From CAZJUO01 sp964549245 (GTDB lineage Bacteria > Patescibacteriota > Patescibacteriia > UBA10025 > JAHIVO01), in contig CAZJUO010000017.1 in assembly GCA_964549245.1 (NCBI GenBank), forward strand, positions 1 through 21,259: a stretch of DNA of 21,259 nt. The letters run 5' to 3'. The notes beneath the pieces are model-generated. The model was given only the letters and a program-made list of their open reading frames with translations, was not told the origin of the DNA and did no database searches. Both the position numbers and the translations under genes were made by a program. Of this stretch, positions 19,405 through 21,259 are shown in pieces; within the stretch, counting starts at the first letter, position 1, and every line of letters starts with the position of its first letter.

Positions 19405-21259
19405 TTACAACGGTTGAGCTCGGCGGACAGTAATCTTCCCTCCTGCCTCCAAAACCGCCACGTCGCGCCGACCAATTTTCCCCTGCAATAAATAATTCGC
19501 CAAAGCATTATCAACCCTATCCTGGATAGCCCTGCGCAACGGCCGCGCGCCAAAAACCGGATCATATCCCTCCCTGCCCAATTCTTCCTTGGCCTCCCGC
19601 GTAGCTTCCAAATGGATGCCTTTGGCCGAGAGGCGGTCGGCAACTCCTTTGAGCATCAAATCGATAATCTTGACAATATGCTCAAAGGATAAAGTTTGGA
19701 AAACCACGATATTATCAAAACGGTTTAGAAATTCCGGCCGGAAGTACGGCTGCAGTGCGGTATTGATAAGCTCCTCTTTAATTTTGGTAATAGCCACCCC
19801 CGCCTTCACCCGCTGCTGGATCAATTCGGTGCCTGCGTTTGAAGTGGCGATTAATATTACATTGGTAAAATCAATGGTCCGCCCCATAGTGTCAGTCAAG
19901 CGCCCATCATCCATGACCTGCAAAAAGACATTCAAAATATCGGGATGCGCTTTTTCGATTTCGTCTAATAAAACCAAAGAGAACGGATGCGTGCGTATAG
20001 CTTCCGTTAAATACCCGCCCTGCCCGGCACCGCTATACCCAGGCGGAGCGCCGATTAACCTGTTGAGCGAGGCTTTGTCTTGGTACTCCGACATATCTAA
20101 CCGAATCATGTTGGTTTCTGAACCGAAATATACTTCGGCTACAGTTTTGGCTAATTCGGTTTTACCAACACCGGTCGGGCCCAAAAACAGCAAATTGACG
20201 ATTGGCCGCCGCACGTCACGCAATTCCGCGCGGGCCCGCCGCAGGGCAGTAGCTACGGCTTTGACTGCCTCTTCCTGGTTGACCATGCGCTCATGGATCT
20301 TATCCTCCAGATTTAACAATTTTTCAGTTTCTTTTTCTGTAATCTTGGTAACTGGTACATTGGTCTTGGTAGAAATAACTTCGGCCACATCTTCACCGCT
20401 GACAATGCTGTTTTTTCCTTTTTTCTTTTTTACGTAAACAGCCGTCTCTTCAATAATGGCTATGGCTTTTTCCGGCAAATACCGTTCCTGGATATACCGC
20501 TCAGCCAGTTTTACCGTGCGCTCTATAGCTTCATAGGAAAAAAATACCTGATATTTTGCTTCAACACTGGAAGCCTTCCCTTCCAGAATTTGGATAGCTC
20601 CATTGGTATCAGGTTCTTCTATATTTACCTTTTGAAAAACTGACATCAGAGCATTGCTTCGCTCGACGTATCGCCGATAATCAACCGGCGTCGTCGTAGC
20701 CAGGCAATAAAACAGTCTTTTTTGCAGAGCGTTGGCCAAGATATCAGCAATATCCAGATTCTCCGCCCCTTCCGTGGAAACGCCGACCATATTCTGGATA
20801 TTATCAATATATACAACGATATTGCCCGAACGGACAATTTCATTTATTAAGTTCATCAGCAATGCCTCTAGTTCTCCCTGCCTCCCAGCCGCGCCTACCA
20901 GCGAAGCGACGGACAAACTGACTAAACGCTTATCCTGCAATACTTCCGGTACTTCCTCTGAAGTCATCAATTCGGCAATGCCCTCAACGATCGTAGTTTT
21001 GCCAACCCCCGGATTGCCGGAAAAAATTACGTTCTTTCCCCCTTCGATCAAGCGCAGTGCCGATTCTATTTCCTTGTCACGGCCAATGCAAGGCTGCAAT
21101 ACGCCGCGTCTGGCCAGTTGGGTCAAATCATGGCTAAATCGGTCCAACAACGGCGTGGCTTGGGCGGTCATGGCTTTGTTCATGCCGCTCTTTGATTTAT
21201 AAACTGCCTTAGATCGCCAACGATGCCATTTTTCAGAAAGCCGGTGCTGGATATTAATC
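19405..21259 (-). CDS. clpC: ClpC-like AAA+ unfoldase, partial (5' end outside window), degenerate D1
   Basis: This is a Hsp100 protein with two AAA+ modules. The frame is open through 21258 with no stop, so the Met at 21181-21183 is internal and at least 25 more residues precede it. With that Met as 1: D1 has Walker A GNPGVGKT (56-63) but Walker B reads VVYIDN, so Asn128 replaces the catalytic Glu. The pore loop is GAAGRQGE with no Tyr, and the usual Arg-Arg finger (ALERRFQ) reads ALMSVFQ. D2 has Walker A GPTGVGKT (335-342), Walker B LVLLDE (403-408), pore loop GYSG (382-385), sensor TSNAGT and FRPEFLNR. D2 is intact. No ClpB-type middle domain or clear ClpP-docking loop (I/L-G-F/L) is seen. 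D2 probably does the work. Confidence 0.9.
   Translation of the reverse strand, partial: INIQHRLSEKWHRWRSKAVYKSKSGMNKAMTAQATPLLDRFSHDLTQLARRGVLQPCIGRDKEIESALRLIEGGKNVIFSGNPGVGKTTIVEGIAELMTSEEVPEVLQDKRLVSLSVASLVGAAGRQGELEALLMNLINEIVRSGNIVVYIDNIQNMVGVSTEGAENLDIADILANALQKRLFYCLATTTPVDYRRYVERSNALMSVFQKVNIEEPDTNGAIQILEGKASSVEAKYQVFFSYEAIERTVKLAERYIQERYLPEKAIAIIEETAVYVKKKKGKNSIVSGEDVAEVISTKTNVPVTKITEKETEKLLNLEDKIHERMVNQEEAVKAVATALRRARAELRDVRRPIVNLLFLGPTGVGKTELAKTVAEVYFGSETNMIRLDMSEYQDKASLNRLIGAPPGYSGAGQGGYLTEAIRTHPFSLVLLDEIEKAHPDILNVFLQVMDDGRLTDTMGRTIDFTNVILIATSNAGTELIQQRVKAGVAITKIKEELINTALQPYFRPEFLNRFDNIVVFQTLSFEHIVKIIDLMLKGVADRLSAKGIHLEATREAKEELGREGYDPVFGARPLRRAIQDRVDNALANYLLQGKIGRRDVAVLEAGGKITVRRAQPL

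Overview
The window looks like a chromosomal segment of a candidate-phyla-radiation bacterium (Patescibacteria). This is an inference, not a database result. The signs are a compact F-type ATP synthase operon with a very short delta subunit, a 224-residue RsmI without the usual C-terminal extension, a small VirB2/TrbC-like pilin of the type common in Patescibacteria, a ClpC-like ATPase with a degenerate first AAA+ module, tight operons, and many very small genes. TGA acts as an ordinary stop. No tRNA, rRNA, CRISPR array or transposase was seen.

Layout. (1) 1-3,666, minus strand: ATP synthase operon atpZ-atpB-atpE-atpF-atpH-atpA, with atpA running off the left edge. atpB carries a single-base frameshift, and atpZ overlaps atpB by 50 nt. 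Both anomalies are repaired by adding one A to a homopolymer run. (2) 3,667-6,818: a two-helix membrane protein on the plus strand converges on a minus-strand operon of rmuC, a sugar-isomerase-like TIM barrel and a small membrane protein. (3) 6,875-7,573: an accessory patch with a 121-bp nested palindromic module, a GIY-YIG nuclease gene with a hairpin leader, a promoter, a terminator and a 49-codon gene. (4) 7,607-11,236, minus strand: operon metG-cvpA-tatD-tatD. (5) 11,405-13,296: a Cys-rich zinc-ribbon protein, one copy of a dispersed repeat, rsmI, and two plus-strand microgenes (a Lys-rich 46-mer and a bS21-like protein), each with its own consensus promoter and terminator. (6) 13,317-15,855: an M16 peptidase and AI-2E-family permease operon, diverging from a 35-codon membrane microgene. 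(7) 15,956-17,415: the second repeat copy and glyS. (8) 17,544-21,259: an unrecognised 418-residue protein diverging from a pilin-like gene, which converges on a ClpC-like gene running off the right edge.

Most genes are housekeeping: energy coupling, aminoacylation, rRNA methylation, DNA and protein quality control. The best candidates for something new are the palindrome/GIY-YIG unit, the two-copy repeat with a rearranged terminal hairpin placed beside stop codons, the free-standing microgenes, and the ClpC-like ATPase whose D1 has lost its catalytic residues.
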